From Dirofilaria immitis (taxonomy: Eukaryota; Nematoda; Chromadorea; Rhabditida; Onchocercidae): a DNA stretch of 64,000 nt. Shown one piece after another: positions 1-13,841 of the stretch (position 1 is the stretch's first letter; every line of letters starts with the position of its first letter). The translations under genes and the position numbers were made by a program. The stretch is from assembly GCA_024305405.1 (NCBI GenBank), contig JAKNDB010000079.1, positions 558,001 through 622,000 of the forward strand, read 5' to 3'. The notes beneath the pieces were generated by a model. The model saw only the letters and a program-made list of their open reading frames with translations. It searched no databases and was not told the DNA's origin.

Positions 1-215
1 ATATCTGAAATTTTAACATGCCTAAATCCAACAAATAATGTATCAAGTATAAAATTCCAGAACTTGGAACGATGGAAAAATAAAAAGGTTTATAAAAAAT
101 CAAATAAAGATGTTTTGAACACTTAAAAAGCATTCAAAAATAAATTTGTGACCATCATTAATTGATGATGACAAAGGAGCATCATCATCGCTGTTAGATG
201 ACAACAACTGTTGAA

Positions 216-3200
216 TTATCGCTGACATGCAGCCATACCAGCTAAAACGGCGACAGCGATACTTTCTTTCTCCGATAAGTCTTTTCGTTCCTCCATCAGT
301 GAATCAATCATTAAATCTTCATCGAAGAGAAATTGCTGTTGCAACTGTTGCTGCTGCTGTTTCTCATCGTTATATGACGACGAGCTTGATGATGCTGGTG
401 GTGATGGTGGTTGTGCCGCTTCCGGATTAGATCGTAGATTATTCAATTCAGTAAATTCCAATAATGAGGATGCTGATTCCGTACCTGCTGCTCCTGCTGC
501 AAGTAATAATGGCGATGGACAAGCTGTTGTTGTCTGCCTTATAGTTGTAATTTGCGGAGGAACAGATGGTGGAGGAGATAACCAATGTGTTTGCGGCTGC
601 GGCTGCGGTTGTTGGGATATTAATGAAGTACGGGCTGCAGCCGCAGCTGCTGCAACTGTTTTAAATTGTTGATGTAAATTTGCAGCTTGCTGTGCTGCTA
701 TTTGTTGCGCTAATGCAACCTGAAATGAGAGAAATGATGAAAATCAGGTGGCAAAATTTTGAAGGACCGAAACTGAGTAAGATAGGACAATAACTAGTTC
801 AAGTAATTACTTGTTCACCTACAAAATATTAAAATGTTATCTACCTGTGCTTGCGCTTGCTGCTGCATCTGAGCTTGCAAATGTTGAAGATAGGGCAACA
901 TCACACCGAATGATTGTGCATTACTGATCCATGGAAGTGTCGCAGATGCATTTTGTTGTTGTTGTTGCTGCTGCTGTTGTAATCCTAATGCAGCAGCAAG
1001 AAGGAATGGATTTGCGGTTTGCGCAGCAGCCGCAGCAGCAATTGCTGCAGGAAGATTTCCAGCTGCAACCGCAGCTGCAGCAGCAGCATTTAATGGAGAA
1101 GATGTATAGGCGGGTGGAGTTGGGAGCAACTTATTATCAAACGTCGACTGAGATATCCTACGCTGATCGGGAGGTGAACATGGTGAGGCCAACGATCGAT
1201 TAACATCCGGAACCTGTATTCATAAGATTATCAAAGATTTACATTTGGAATGAAATTTTCAATTAATATAAGACTATAATGAATGTTTTATTCCTTTAGA
1301 TTAAAATATTCGAATGAACAAGATAAATATTATTTGCAAACTATTACCATGATTCGTCTTACCAATTCGATAAAGTATGGTGGTAAATTAGTGCGGATTC
1401 TATTTTTGTTAATTAATATGGATTCCAATTTTATTAGCAGCTATGATGATTAATTTATTTATCAAATCACGAATGCAACTTTTATATGCTTTAGAATGTC
1501 AATAAATCGAACTGTTTTAAGTGAGAACTTTGCTACAATTTCATCTTTGACTTTTTCACCTTATATTTGAAAAAATTTTCTATCCTTAAGTAAAAATTGT
1601 TCAATTAAAAGACATATAAAAAAGCAAAAAAATTTTAACGAAACGATTACAAGCACCAAAATTCAAAAAAGTTCTTCATATAAAAGTAAAACAAAAATTA
1701 GTACCTGTTGGAAAGTGGTATTTGTTATATGTGCAGAGGGTGTATTTCGACGTAACTCATCTTTCAATGTTTCAATATCTGTCTTATGTAAATCAGAATG
1801 TACCGTATGCACTACCATTTCTGGTTTTTTCTTTGTTCGATCTGAACTGAACCTAAAATATAAGAAAAATAAAATTACAAAATTTGCCGAAAATTTACAC
1901 GGCACATTTAGCACAACATAATGATCTATATTATAAATCTTTAAAATCAGTCTGAATTCAACTTTTAATCATTCTTAACAAAACATCTTCGATCTTTAAA
2001 CTCTCTTGTTTAAAAGTATCCAACCAACGTAACATGTGATGGATAACGAGAAGGTTATGAATTCATCTTTTCATCATGTAAAGATAAACAACAAACTTAA
2101 GCAAGCCAATTCAAAAATCATTATTGCTAATTGCCATGCATTACACCAAATGCCCTATCTCATATCACCGAATGATGAAGCAAAAATTCAGTAGCAATAT
2201 GCTCATTTAAATTTCTTTTCGATTAATTTCAAATAAATACAAATTAAACGATATGTTTAACATGCTCCAAAAAGAACAAGACATATCTTTTGTTAATGAA
2301 TAAAAATATTGAAGCTCAATGATGAAAGATGTCCTTAACAAAATAATCAAAATAAAATTATGATAATGGTAATTATAAGAAAAAAATAATATAAAAATAT
2401 TATAGTAATAGTAATTACTGGGTAAATGATACAAAAATAAAACAATTGAAAACAAAGAAAATCTTAAAAATCTGAAATTACTATATCAAACAATAGTGAA
2501 ATTCAAAAATGATTAGATGAAATCCTCATTGTTAACCTGAATACCTATTGCATGAGAAAAAGAATCAATAAGAACTTAAATTCAAATTCAATTTTAGTAC
2601 ACAAACGATAAATGTGAATCATAAAATGGATATAGATTATGCCCGAGCAATAACAACTAATAGGATAATTGCACATCAAAATCGAAAACATTTATTTATA
2701 AATATCAATATGATTTACTTAATATGTCCTACACATCACACGGGATGAGACCCGCCGCGAATTTGCCTAAAAACGAGGAAATTAGGGCAGAATAAGCAAA
2801 GCAAGTAGAGTTCCAAGTTGCGCCTTCTACAACAACAATTAATCATTTTCAGACAATTGAATAACCCATAAAACGAATGAAATAAAGGATGTTTAAGAGA
2901 ACCTGTTCTTTTTCTTATAAACTATTTTTAGGCGGGAATCATTTCCCGACATTCGAAAACTTTAAATCAATTGCATTTAAATAAATTAATTAACAGTACG
3001 TCGAATATACAAATATTTTTTATTGTTATTCCTTTTTACTATTTAGTTAACATCTACCAGTATTCTCAAAAATTTCCATTCCAGTACTTTCCCATTTCTT
3101 CCTTTTATCTAAAAAAATCCCGAACTTCTCATTTAATGGCAAAAATTGCGTTCCCATTCTTTTTTTAACTTACATGAATTTTACTACTAACAATTTGATC

Positions 3201-6200
3201 TTTTAAATTAATTTTCTCATTTATAAATTAATATGAGCTTATTTTGACTCCGGAACAATTACTATTATTTTATTCTCAATATGTATAGTTAAAACTCAAT
3301 TCATCTTTGAATTCTGAAACTAAGCTTCATAAGCCTTTCCTTATTTCGTTTTCCGATCAAAAATTTTGTAATAATCAAAATCGTTTTTTTCCACTCTGAG
3401 AAAATTCTTCAAAATAGAAAAATTCTATGCAAAAGTTTTAAAGAAAATGTTTCTTTAAAAGAAAATAAAGGAAGATGAAAAATTACATATAATTACTAAT
3501 GATTTCTTAATACTCATCCTTTGAACATAATAAAATACATTACTAAATACATAATATGATTTTAAATTTTTATTAAAAAAATTTCAACCAAAAAATATGA
3601 GTAAAGAATAAATTAGTCAAAATAAATGAAAATACTTTAAAAACACATTTCACAAACAGGTGACTTTTTTTTTAAATTACCAAAACAAATTCATCTAACC
3701 ACCCATCCATCCAATCAACCGACGAACCAAACAATCGTTCAACCCATCTATCCTTTATTTATTCATCCTATTAATTGGTGAATGAACTTAAGTTTACGAC
3801 AAATGACATAATATCTTTAACAGCATCAATGAAACAACTAACAATTTATTTAATAAAATAGACGCTAACTGCCTCGTAAAATTAGCCTACATCACACGTA
3901 TTAGCCTACCACCTATCCATACATCCATCAGTCCATCCATCCATTCATCTCTTCAACTACTACCACTAATAATAATGATAATAATAACAATAACAACAAC
4001 AACAGTAGGATATTCTCTCTCATTTTCATCATCAATACTTTCAATAAAGTTGCTTAGCAAAATAAACTTTCATATATTGCATAGCACTAAAGCAAAATAA
4101 ACTTTCATATATTGCATATCAATAAAGTTGCTTAGCAAAATAAACTTTCATATATTGCATAAAGAATAAAATATTGAAAAGAATAGAAAAGAATAAAACG
4201 GAATAACTCTTACTTACTTATATGAAAATATTAATATTAGAAAACAACAAAGCTTTCTCATAGCGCATGCTTTCCTACTTAGAGTTTTAGTTTTAGAAGA
4301 ATAAATCTAAAATCGTCTAAGTTCTTTCATTCTCATCAAGTTTTACTTCATTCTATATACAGAATAAAACTAACAGTTGAAATTGCCAAAGACGAAAGAT
4401 TATCAAGGCTCTCTGCCCTGTCAAACCCATCATTAACAATCTTAACATGTCTTAAATTTGCTTTAAAGACCAAAGGTCATCGTCATCCAAGAGAAATGCA
4501 AGTCTCCCAAACAACAGCTAGATGTTGAAACTAAATAATCTATATTATTGAGTGAAGCTAAACTTCATTCATCGCAGGTCAAAGATCAACAATGCCATCT
4601 TAAATTTCCATTTATTTACTCGCTTGCTGATGAAAAATCAAAATATGTAATAGCAAACCGAATACTTTCAAAGAAAACATTAATATAGCATTTAATCATT
4701 CTAATCATAATTTCGATAATGCATTATATAATTCGTTTTAATAAAGCTTTTATTTTACTGCCTAATCCACAAAACGGACTTAGAAGAAATCAACCTAACA
4801 CACGTTACCTCATTTTAACTTCATTTCCCTTTCTGCCCTAAACTTGAAATTCCAATCAATAACATCAACTCATTTCATATTTCTTCATTCAATTATAATG
4901 CATATTTTAATTAAAAATTAATTGAACAAATACCCATTCTAATAAATTCTTATGCCATTCTTTAAATCTCTTTTTTACATCCCTTATTCCCATTATCATT
5001 CTGTTACTTTTTTTTTCAAAACGTTCCACTCAAGTCAGTTTTTATGGAAAAATAAAAAGAAGGATAAGAAAAAAGATAAAAGATTTTCTCTTTTCCTTCG
5101 AATAAGAACAAAAATCAATCTAAAGAGCATATGTATAATATAATAAAATTAAAACGAAATAAACGAAAAAAGTTAATTTAATAATTTGAAATTAAATTTT
5201 AGAAAATATTTTACATATATAATTTAAAGCAAAATGCAATGAATATAAATATTGTCTACACAATGTTAAATCGCTAATAGACCTACAAAATACATTAAGA
5301 TTTTATTTTCAACCACAATTTAATTAAACTTTCTTCCAAAAATACTTCTTTTCTCAATAGTTTTCCTCAAACTTTCCACCAGATCAGGTTGATAATCAGA
5401 TTTATCTGTTTCATTATCTAATCAGATTTATCTGTTTCATTATCTATCTAGTAATCTAATAGAGATTTCAATCTCTCGAATAAACAAGCAAAAAATATAT
5501 ATATACAAATAATTTAGTACGAATCAAAAATTATTCACATGAAATTCAAAACAAATCCTCGGGCAAGCGCATTCAGATATTTGTAAAGGTTTCATTGTAA
5601 GTGCATCATGCATACATGCTTGCGAAATTCTTGTTTTAATAGCAAATTGAAAAGTTCTTCACGAGAAATGAAAAGAGAGAAAGAGAAAAGAAAGAGAAAG
5701 AGATAGAAAGAGAGAAGGGAGAAAGAGAGAGAGAAGGGAAGAAAGAGAATAATAATAAAACGATAATATTGTCGTGATATTTGGTTTTAAAAATGAAAAT
5801 TCAAATTATCAAAAATATATATTCTATAAACAATAAGATTCGATGATGTTTTCTTGCCTATTTGATAGACTACTATCACATCATTTATCAAACAAATATT
5901 AAACAGGAATATCAAGAAAGAACAAAAGTCAGCTATATATATATATAAACTAAAATGGACATGTCAATCTATATTCCGGTACTTTGAATCACTAATAATA
6001 ACGATAACATATTAATGACCGTAATAAAATTCTTAAAAAAACTAATGAATAATCTCAAGAAGATGAGAATTAGTGCCCTTCATTTTTATCACTTACAATT
6101 ACTCATTTCACATTATCCGCTCCCTTTTATGAAGACATATAATAAATCGGATTGGGAATTCAAAAATTACTGCTACTTTAACACATGCGATTATAAATAT

Positions 6201-9200
6201 ACCAAGTTAGATCTCATTCACAATTGAATGAATTGAAATTCAAAATATGCTTACTTTCACTTTTTCTCTACCTTCTACATTTTAAACACTGATAATAAAA
6301 TAAAAAACAATTCAAACCAAAAATTATCTCAAAAACAACGTTATCTAGAAATATTTCGCGACAAATTTCGCTCACCAATCTATGTTATTATTATTCGCGC
6401 AGCGGTCACACATGCACTCAACGAACTAAATATTATCTCGCACGTCATTCGTACATCCGTACTCGATAACTTAATTCTCGTTTAAATAATTGAATTTACT
6501 ATGCAGCCAAGAAATCCACATCATACTTTCTAAAAATATCACCCGAGAAATCCATTACTTATTAACATTACATTCAAATTAACGCCTCAAACGTCATTAA
6601 TTTAATGAATAAAATACAATAAACATTAAAAACATCGCTAGAAATAAGTTTTAAAAAAATCAAGTTGGACTCTGATTCAACATTGCAATGTTTGCAAATC
6701 CTAAACATACGACTCTCGATAAAATTCAGTTAAAAAATACATTAGACGAGCCACTACGGTAATTTTGAGATAGGCTGAAATACATAATTATTTGGACTGG
6801 AAAAAGAAACTTTAGTGCTATTTCTGAAGAAAAACGCATGTAAAAAAATTATAGTCCATAAAGTACAAAAACGAAGGAATGAAATAAGTAAATTAAAGGA
6901 ATAACGCAACGCTCTATTAGAAAGTTCATTATCCAAAGTTGGCTAATTATGGAAATTCAAAAGATAGTTATAAAAAAAAACGATTACTAAGATTGGTTAT
7001 TTAATTGTAAAACAAAATAATATCACTCACTTGTAGTTAATATACTTGATTCTGCAAAGCGCATCAAATAAATGATAATCTCACAAATGACTTACTAATC
7101 CTTCGATCCATTCTAAAAACATTTTGTTCCTTTATTCATAGGGCAACATTATTTGAAAATTCATCAAAAATACAAGTTTAAACAACTGCATCAGCACTAT
7201 GGTAACTTTTCAGCAAATTTTACCAACTTTTTAATTAATAGAGTTTCTTTTATATAAAGAGAAAGTAGATAATAAAGGATTTTTATTTTAGCGAATCCAA
7301 ATTTTCGACTCTTATCAAACAATCACCTAACGAAGTAAATTTGCTGGCATCAAATATGATCCTAAGAACTATTCACCATATTGACTGATCAAACTATAGC
7401 AATGGTCAGTATAATGGACTATGTTTATTTACATATATATAAAGTACTGACCATTACCATAATTCATGTATAAAATTTTTTTTTCTTTTCTACTTATCCA
7501 CTTATTTACAATAAGAATTCTTTCTTAATTTTTCTTCCCCTCATTTCAGTGCAATAACATCGATAATACCTATCAAATCAATGTAAGCAAAGCAACAAAA
7601 AATCCATTTCAATTAAAACAATTCAACCAGTCCAGGATAAAAATTAATGCATAAAAGTGTAAAATTGAAACAATAAGAATGAGATTTAAACATGTTCAAC
7701 AAACCTTTTCCCTTTTAAATTGATTGAAAAGTTAATTAAAAATTTGATTGCAGAAGCAGTAGCATCAAAAAGGAATATAATAATTGTCCAATAAAACGGA
7801 CAAGAAAAAAAAAAGTAAAAAAAAGAGAAAATAAGAATGTAACATAAGTAAGCTTAAGCCCTAGATCGATCTATAATTCCTCTATTCTTCCTTCTTCTCC
7901 TCTAAATGTTTCCTTCTCAATTCATGATAAGTCGAGAACACCACATACATACATATATACACACACATATATATATATATACACATACATACATTGACCA
8001 CTGTGACAGGTTTCCTGATGGCCTTAGCACCATTTCATCTAAAGAAAGAAAAGACCAACTAAAAGAGTAATAGTGACGAATCGAAGAGAAAATTTGATAA
8101 AGGAAGAAAAAGAGAGTGAGAAAAAGAGCGAAAGGGAGGAAATTAGAGAAGAGAGTGAAAAATAGAAAGAAAGGGAAAGAAAGAAAGACGGAAAAAAGGA
8201 AGGGAGAAAAGGATGAAGGAAAAACGGAAACTATGTCTCTAATTCATTCCATTCATCCACTCATTCCACTTCCTCTCCTCTGATCCCATTAAATTAAATG
8301 TCGGCCTCTCTCCCTCTCTCCGACAATTCATATTGATTTCTTTTTGAATTAAATAAGAAAGCGCCACACATTTTTAATAATATAATAATAATAATAATCA
8401 CTTTAACATAACATAGCAACATTTCCTCAAGTTTAATTAAGCTTTAGCAAAAAGTGAATTGCTCAATTTGCTAAAATCGGGAATCGAAAAGAAAAGAAAA
8501 ACGATAAGAGAGAGATAATTATTATCAATTAATTAATAATTCTAGAAGAAAATATCAATTACTAATTTTTTACCAAATAAATAACGATATGGATGCTATT
8601 TAAAAATTAATTGTACCATCAATTTTCCTAGCAAATAAAAAGAGTAATACCTATCGTAGTAAACCTGATTAATAAAAAGCACAATGAAAGTAAAGATTAT
8701 TCTAAATATAATTGATATGTGATCTATATATATGCGTAACATAACCCAGTTCATACTGTGTATACAATAGGGCGAAGGTAGAGCGTATATGCTGGGACCC
8801 GAAATTTAATGCATCATCCCAATCATTAATTTTTGTTAGGTGAGTAAGAGATTTTGCTATCAAATAAAACAACTGAATACATCCCAAAGACACACATCGA
8901 TAAACACAACAAGACTTCAAGTACACCTGTTTATTAATTAATGTATTAATTTTAAATCAATCTATAGAAAGTTCGATGACTTGCCTAAATATTTTAAATT
9001 TTAAACAACATAAAGTAAGGACTTTCCTTTCACGTATTTCTTCCTTCTCTTTTTCACCCTCAATTTTTTTTCCCTGAAATATAAGTTAGACATTGAAACA
9101 CAACAATAAAAAAAACAAAAATTTAAGTGGGAAGTAAAAACGAAATGGTATTATTTACTAGTCTATGTAGTAAACTAAACACTTCCTACTAACACTTAAT

Positions 9201-12200
9201 TTTAATCTATTCCATTCTATTCTCTGCCATGCTATACAATCGAACTTTTCAAAAAGATATCGAATGTTTATCATAAATATTAATTAGCAGTATCAGCCTT
9301 TTTTAAAACTCTCGGCCAAGTAAATGAAAGATATGTTATTATTCATAAATAACATAAAATAAAGAATTGATTGTCCTAGCTAAAGTATTAATCAAATAAA
9401 AATTTAAAAGAAAATATCAATTATGAATTTTCTTTTTGTCAGTGAATAAGAATTATAATTACTAAATCTTCTCTGCTCAAAAAAACAATGAAAAATTTCA
9501 AATTAACTTTCAATCATTATTTCAACAGCTGTAAACAATCTTTGCAATAAAGACCACACATATTTTAAGCAAAATATCATCAAACCACTCATTCATTGTC
9601 ACCAACATTACCAACATCATTATCGTTACCACCACTATTATCATTATCACTACTATTATTTCTATTAACAAAATACCATCAATAGGTATCTTTGCTTATA
9701 ATATGTGCAACCAACCATCCATTATCCTTTCGCATCCATTTTAACTTTTTTTTTACTAATCCTTTCTTCACTCTCACCTAACCCCCATTACTCTCCGTCT
9801 CTCAAGCCCACAATTTCTTCACTTTTAATCATTACAACCTTCTTTCCCTCCCTTACCAGCCCCTTCAATTGTCTTATTACTCATCTAAATCTTGCCATCT
9901 CATGATTCTCTCTCAACCTTCTTGTCATTCATCTACCCGTCTATTTCACCCACCGTCTTGTTCCCGCAGCTAATTTCAAATTCAAAAGTAAAATTTTCAA
10001 AATTTTTTACTATACGAAGTAAAAGATGAAGGTAACGAAGATAAAAGTAGAATTATTATTGGGTTGAGAATTTATATCAACCATCCAATTATTTCAAAAA
10101 AAAATCGACAAAATTGAGAAAAAAGGAGAAAAGAGAGCTCTCTCTTATCAAGTCTTTTTCATAACCTCATTTTGAAAATTGAACAGTAATTGGTAATATT
10201 ACCACTATTATTGTTATCACTATTATTATTATGATTATTACAGCCACTAATGCTTTGCAACTATTGCAGTTTGCAATTGTAGCTATAAATGATGTCAGAA
10301 ATGAAAGATCATGCTGCATGAAAAGCATGCTTGCATGCTGTTTGCTTGCAGCTTTCGATTTATCTTATTAAATAATCACATGTGCCATTTGCAGTCTGTT
10401 TCGCATTTACAAAATTTAAAAAATCAATCAATCAATTGATTTTTGACGTTTCAAATCAATATTATTTATGAATCATATCTCATCAGCAGGTTTGATAAAT
10501 TTAAACGCTAAATTATAATTGTTACTAATTTAAATATATAAAAGAAAAACTATTAAATGTCAACTAATCCAAAACATTTTTTCCAATTGTTTTTCCTATT
10601 TTAAATTCATCCGATGAAAAGAATCGCAAACCGAAAAATGGAAAAATCAAATTTCCATCAAAGAAATTATTTTCTTTCCATCAAACTAAATGAGAAAAAG
10701 AGAGACAGGAAGAGAGAGAGAGAGAGAGAGAGAAAAAAAAGAAAAATTGAACATCTGGACTTAGAGACGAAATCTACCGTTATCAATGGACGACAGCTGT
10801 TAATACTACCTGTTGGAACATTGATTTAAATGATTTTAAAAGTTTTCCTCTCTCTCCCTCTCCTCCTTCTCACTTCCTATAAGTTATTCACTATTTTAAT
10901 GCTTATATTCCGCCGACTAGTATTACTACACATTCGACAAAATAATCCCATTCGGCAAATTTATTCCTGCCTAAATTAATTAATATAATTTTGAATTTTG
11001 AGCTAATCCAAAATAAAATCAGTCCTTGTATCTTAATTGAAATTTACAAAAAACAAATTATAAAGAAAATATATTTATTCAAATTAATTCTATCCAGAAA
11101 TCTCGAAAAAATTATTTAAACTTGTCATAAGTTAAAGTTAAGAATTAAAATTCACAAAATCCTACGAGAAAAAAATCCTCACGATTTATAAAACTTCGAC
11201 AAAATGCAAATTTATGTCGACCGAACTATAATTCCTTTTAATCCTGACAATTTTAAGAAATAAAGTAAAAAGCTCATAATTCATCAACGAAAGTTTCACA
11301 TAATAAATATATAAATTTCCATCAAAAATTTCACAGATCTAAATGAAATCCAATATTTAGTATAGATACCATAGAATATTCAAAATTCAAAAACATTTAA
11401 TAATTTTCAACTAACTTTACTGATTCCATGCATAAATAAAACTCTTATGAAAACATCTCAAATTATCAAAAATATATTTCTAACAAATCAATTTTTTCCT
11501 GCAAAACAATAAATGACATTTTTCCTTTGAAAGCCTTAATCAGTTTAAAAAAGCCAAATTTCATGAAATCTTATAGAATTCCTTAGCAAGAAAAGAAATC
11601 TTTTTCCTAATATATCCACATAAATTCATTGAATATCATATCCTAAACGAAGTATTTGCAATTAGTCAAGTATTCATGTCCCAGATGTTTTAAAATTAAG
11701 TATAAATATTACGGAGTTTAAAATATTGATTGAAAAGTTAAATAAGAAAGTATTCGTAAACATGGGCTAGCTCTTTTCATTTTATAAAATCATCTACAAA
11801 AAATAGATAAATTTTAAACATGATGAAATTTCTCTTCACGTTGATAGGTTTTTCCTTTTTTCCATTTCTTGTTTCTTTTGGCTTTCAATGAATTTACTTC
11901 AACGTATACTCCACTTTTGATCGTCCTTTGAAAAATAAAAATAAGGAAGAAAAGAAGAGAGAAGGAGAGAGAGAGAGAGAGAGGAAAGAAAGTAGAAAAA
12001 AGCGAAAAAATATTCTTCTCTTTAATTTTTATTTTTTATCCTTCGTGATCAATTCCAATGATTAACGTTCTTTATTTTCTTTCCATAACAATCCAAAATT
12101 TCCATTCTCATCTGCCAACATAAACGCTTATAAATTAATCATTTAAATTATTAGTCTAAATTATAAATGATTATTTTTTTCTCTTCCTAATAAAAGTTAG

Positions 12201-13810
12201 AAATTTAAAAAAAGGCAACAAAATAATGCCATTCATTTCTCTTGCATTTCATTTGAGTGTTCGTCATTTTTAATCTTTGAAGAAATCTGGTGCCTTTAAA
12301 GATATAAAGAATTTTATCGTTCTCTTTTGCTCTTTCGTAAAATGCCTGTTGAAAACTTTTTTCTCGAAGATGATAAATATTTTGTTCAATTAAAATATTT
12401 TAAAAATTCAATAATATATTCCTCACTTATTACACAGCTCAATCGCTAAATTAATCCTTTCGTATTCATTCACATATAGATTTGCTTTCGTTAGCAAATA
12501 TCTATTCATTAACAAATTTGATAAAATGAAATGTTAATTTTTACTTTTCGACTACTTCATCATATCTATATAAAGCTTCGATAAAAGTTAACATAACTAG
12601 ACCCTCAAATATAATCTCATATTCTATTAACACATTTTGTTTGTAATCTAACCAAGTAATACTTTTAATTGCACCGAATAAATTTTGAAAGAAATCTATA
12701 AAACAAATATTAAAAGCGAATTATTTTGCAAAAACGGTTATCAAAAAAACAAACAATAAAATAAAAGGATATTTGATCATTTTCAGAGAAATATATAAGA
12801 TGTTAAAAATTAAATCATTCTACAAATGATCATCAAGAAAAATTGCCACTAGAAAATGCGAGACGTATCTTTCTTTCTACATTTCCCACAATTAACAATT
12901 ATAAGACTATTCATTTTTATTTCCCATAAACTTATTCATTTTTCTTCTTGACAAATAAGTCTCGATGCTTTATTCATTTTAAATGTCATTTTCTCCTCCC
13001 TTTCTTGGTATCATTTACATCTTTGAAAATACTGCAATTATAACCTCTGTCCCATTATCATTACTACTATTACTAAAATGCTAACACTAATTCTACTATT
13101 ATCCCATTTCTTATCCGATTCATTAATTAATTTTTACTAGCATACGCATATGATATGCACATGCACGAATAATACCTGCAAAATCTGCATGAGTGTATCA
13201 TGATTTTTGAACGAGAATGAAAAAAAAGGGAGCAAAAATTTAAATCATTCATATCTCAGAAACCAATCTATAATTTTACTAAATTTTAATTACTTTCTAA
13301 CTTCCTTCCATCATGCTATACATAAAATTTGTTTATTTATTATTTTGCTCTCTTTATTCCTTACATAATCCTAGAAATCTAATCTCTCCCTTTTCCCAAA
13401 CTTTTATAATGAGATTAGCATTAGAAGTGAGAGAGATGATTAAGCAATATAAAATTTTATAAAACTGAAGATTAAAAGTGATTTATTGGAAAGACACTTG
13501 AAATAACTTTAAATTTCATAAAAATTCCATGCCTGGAAGATATATTTAAAAATTCCACAAAAATTTCATGCTTAAAATAATAAAATAAAGAGTCATGATA
13601 TGAAAAGAACAGTACGAAACTTTAGCAGTTTAGGATTAATCCAAGGATACATCACAACGATCTTTAAGTTTTGCATATTCAACACCGAATATTATAATTA
13701 TTGCCTTTTCACTTTAGCAAACCATTAATAACATCGACTCCATTAATTTTTTTCTCAAACTGCTATGAATATATGAATTATAAAAGAGAATATGCACACA
13801 TACGCACCCA

Positions 13811-13841
<31 letters not shown>

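Noticed and set aside
931..1203. Plus-strand Gln-rich open frame
   Set aside because: It is the antisense shadow of the poly-Ala/poly-Gln exon of the homeobox gene, whose own frame has matching splice phases.
8702..8926. 74-codon minus-strand frame in the homeobox intron as an extra exon
   Set aside because: No acceptor and donor pair of the required phase was found and the peptide shows no pattern.
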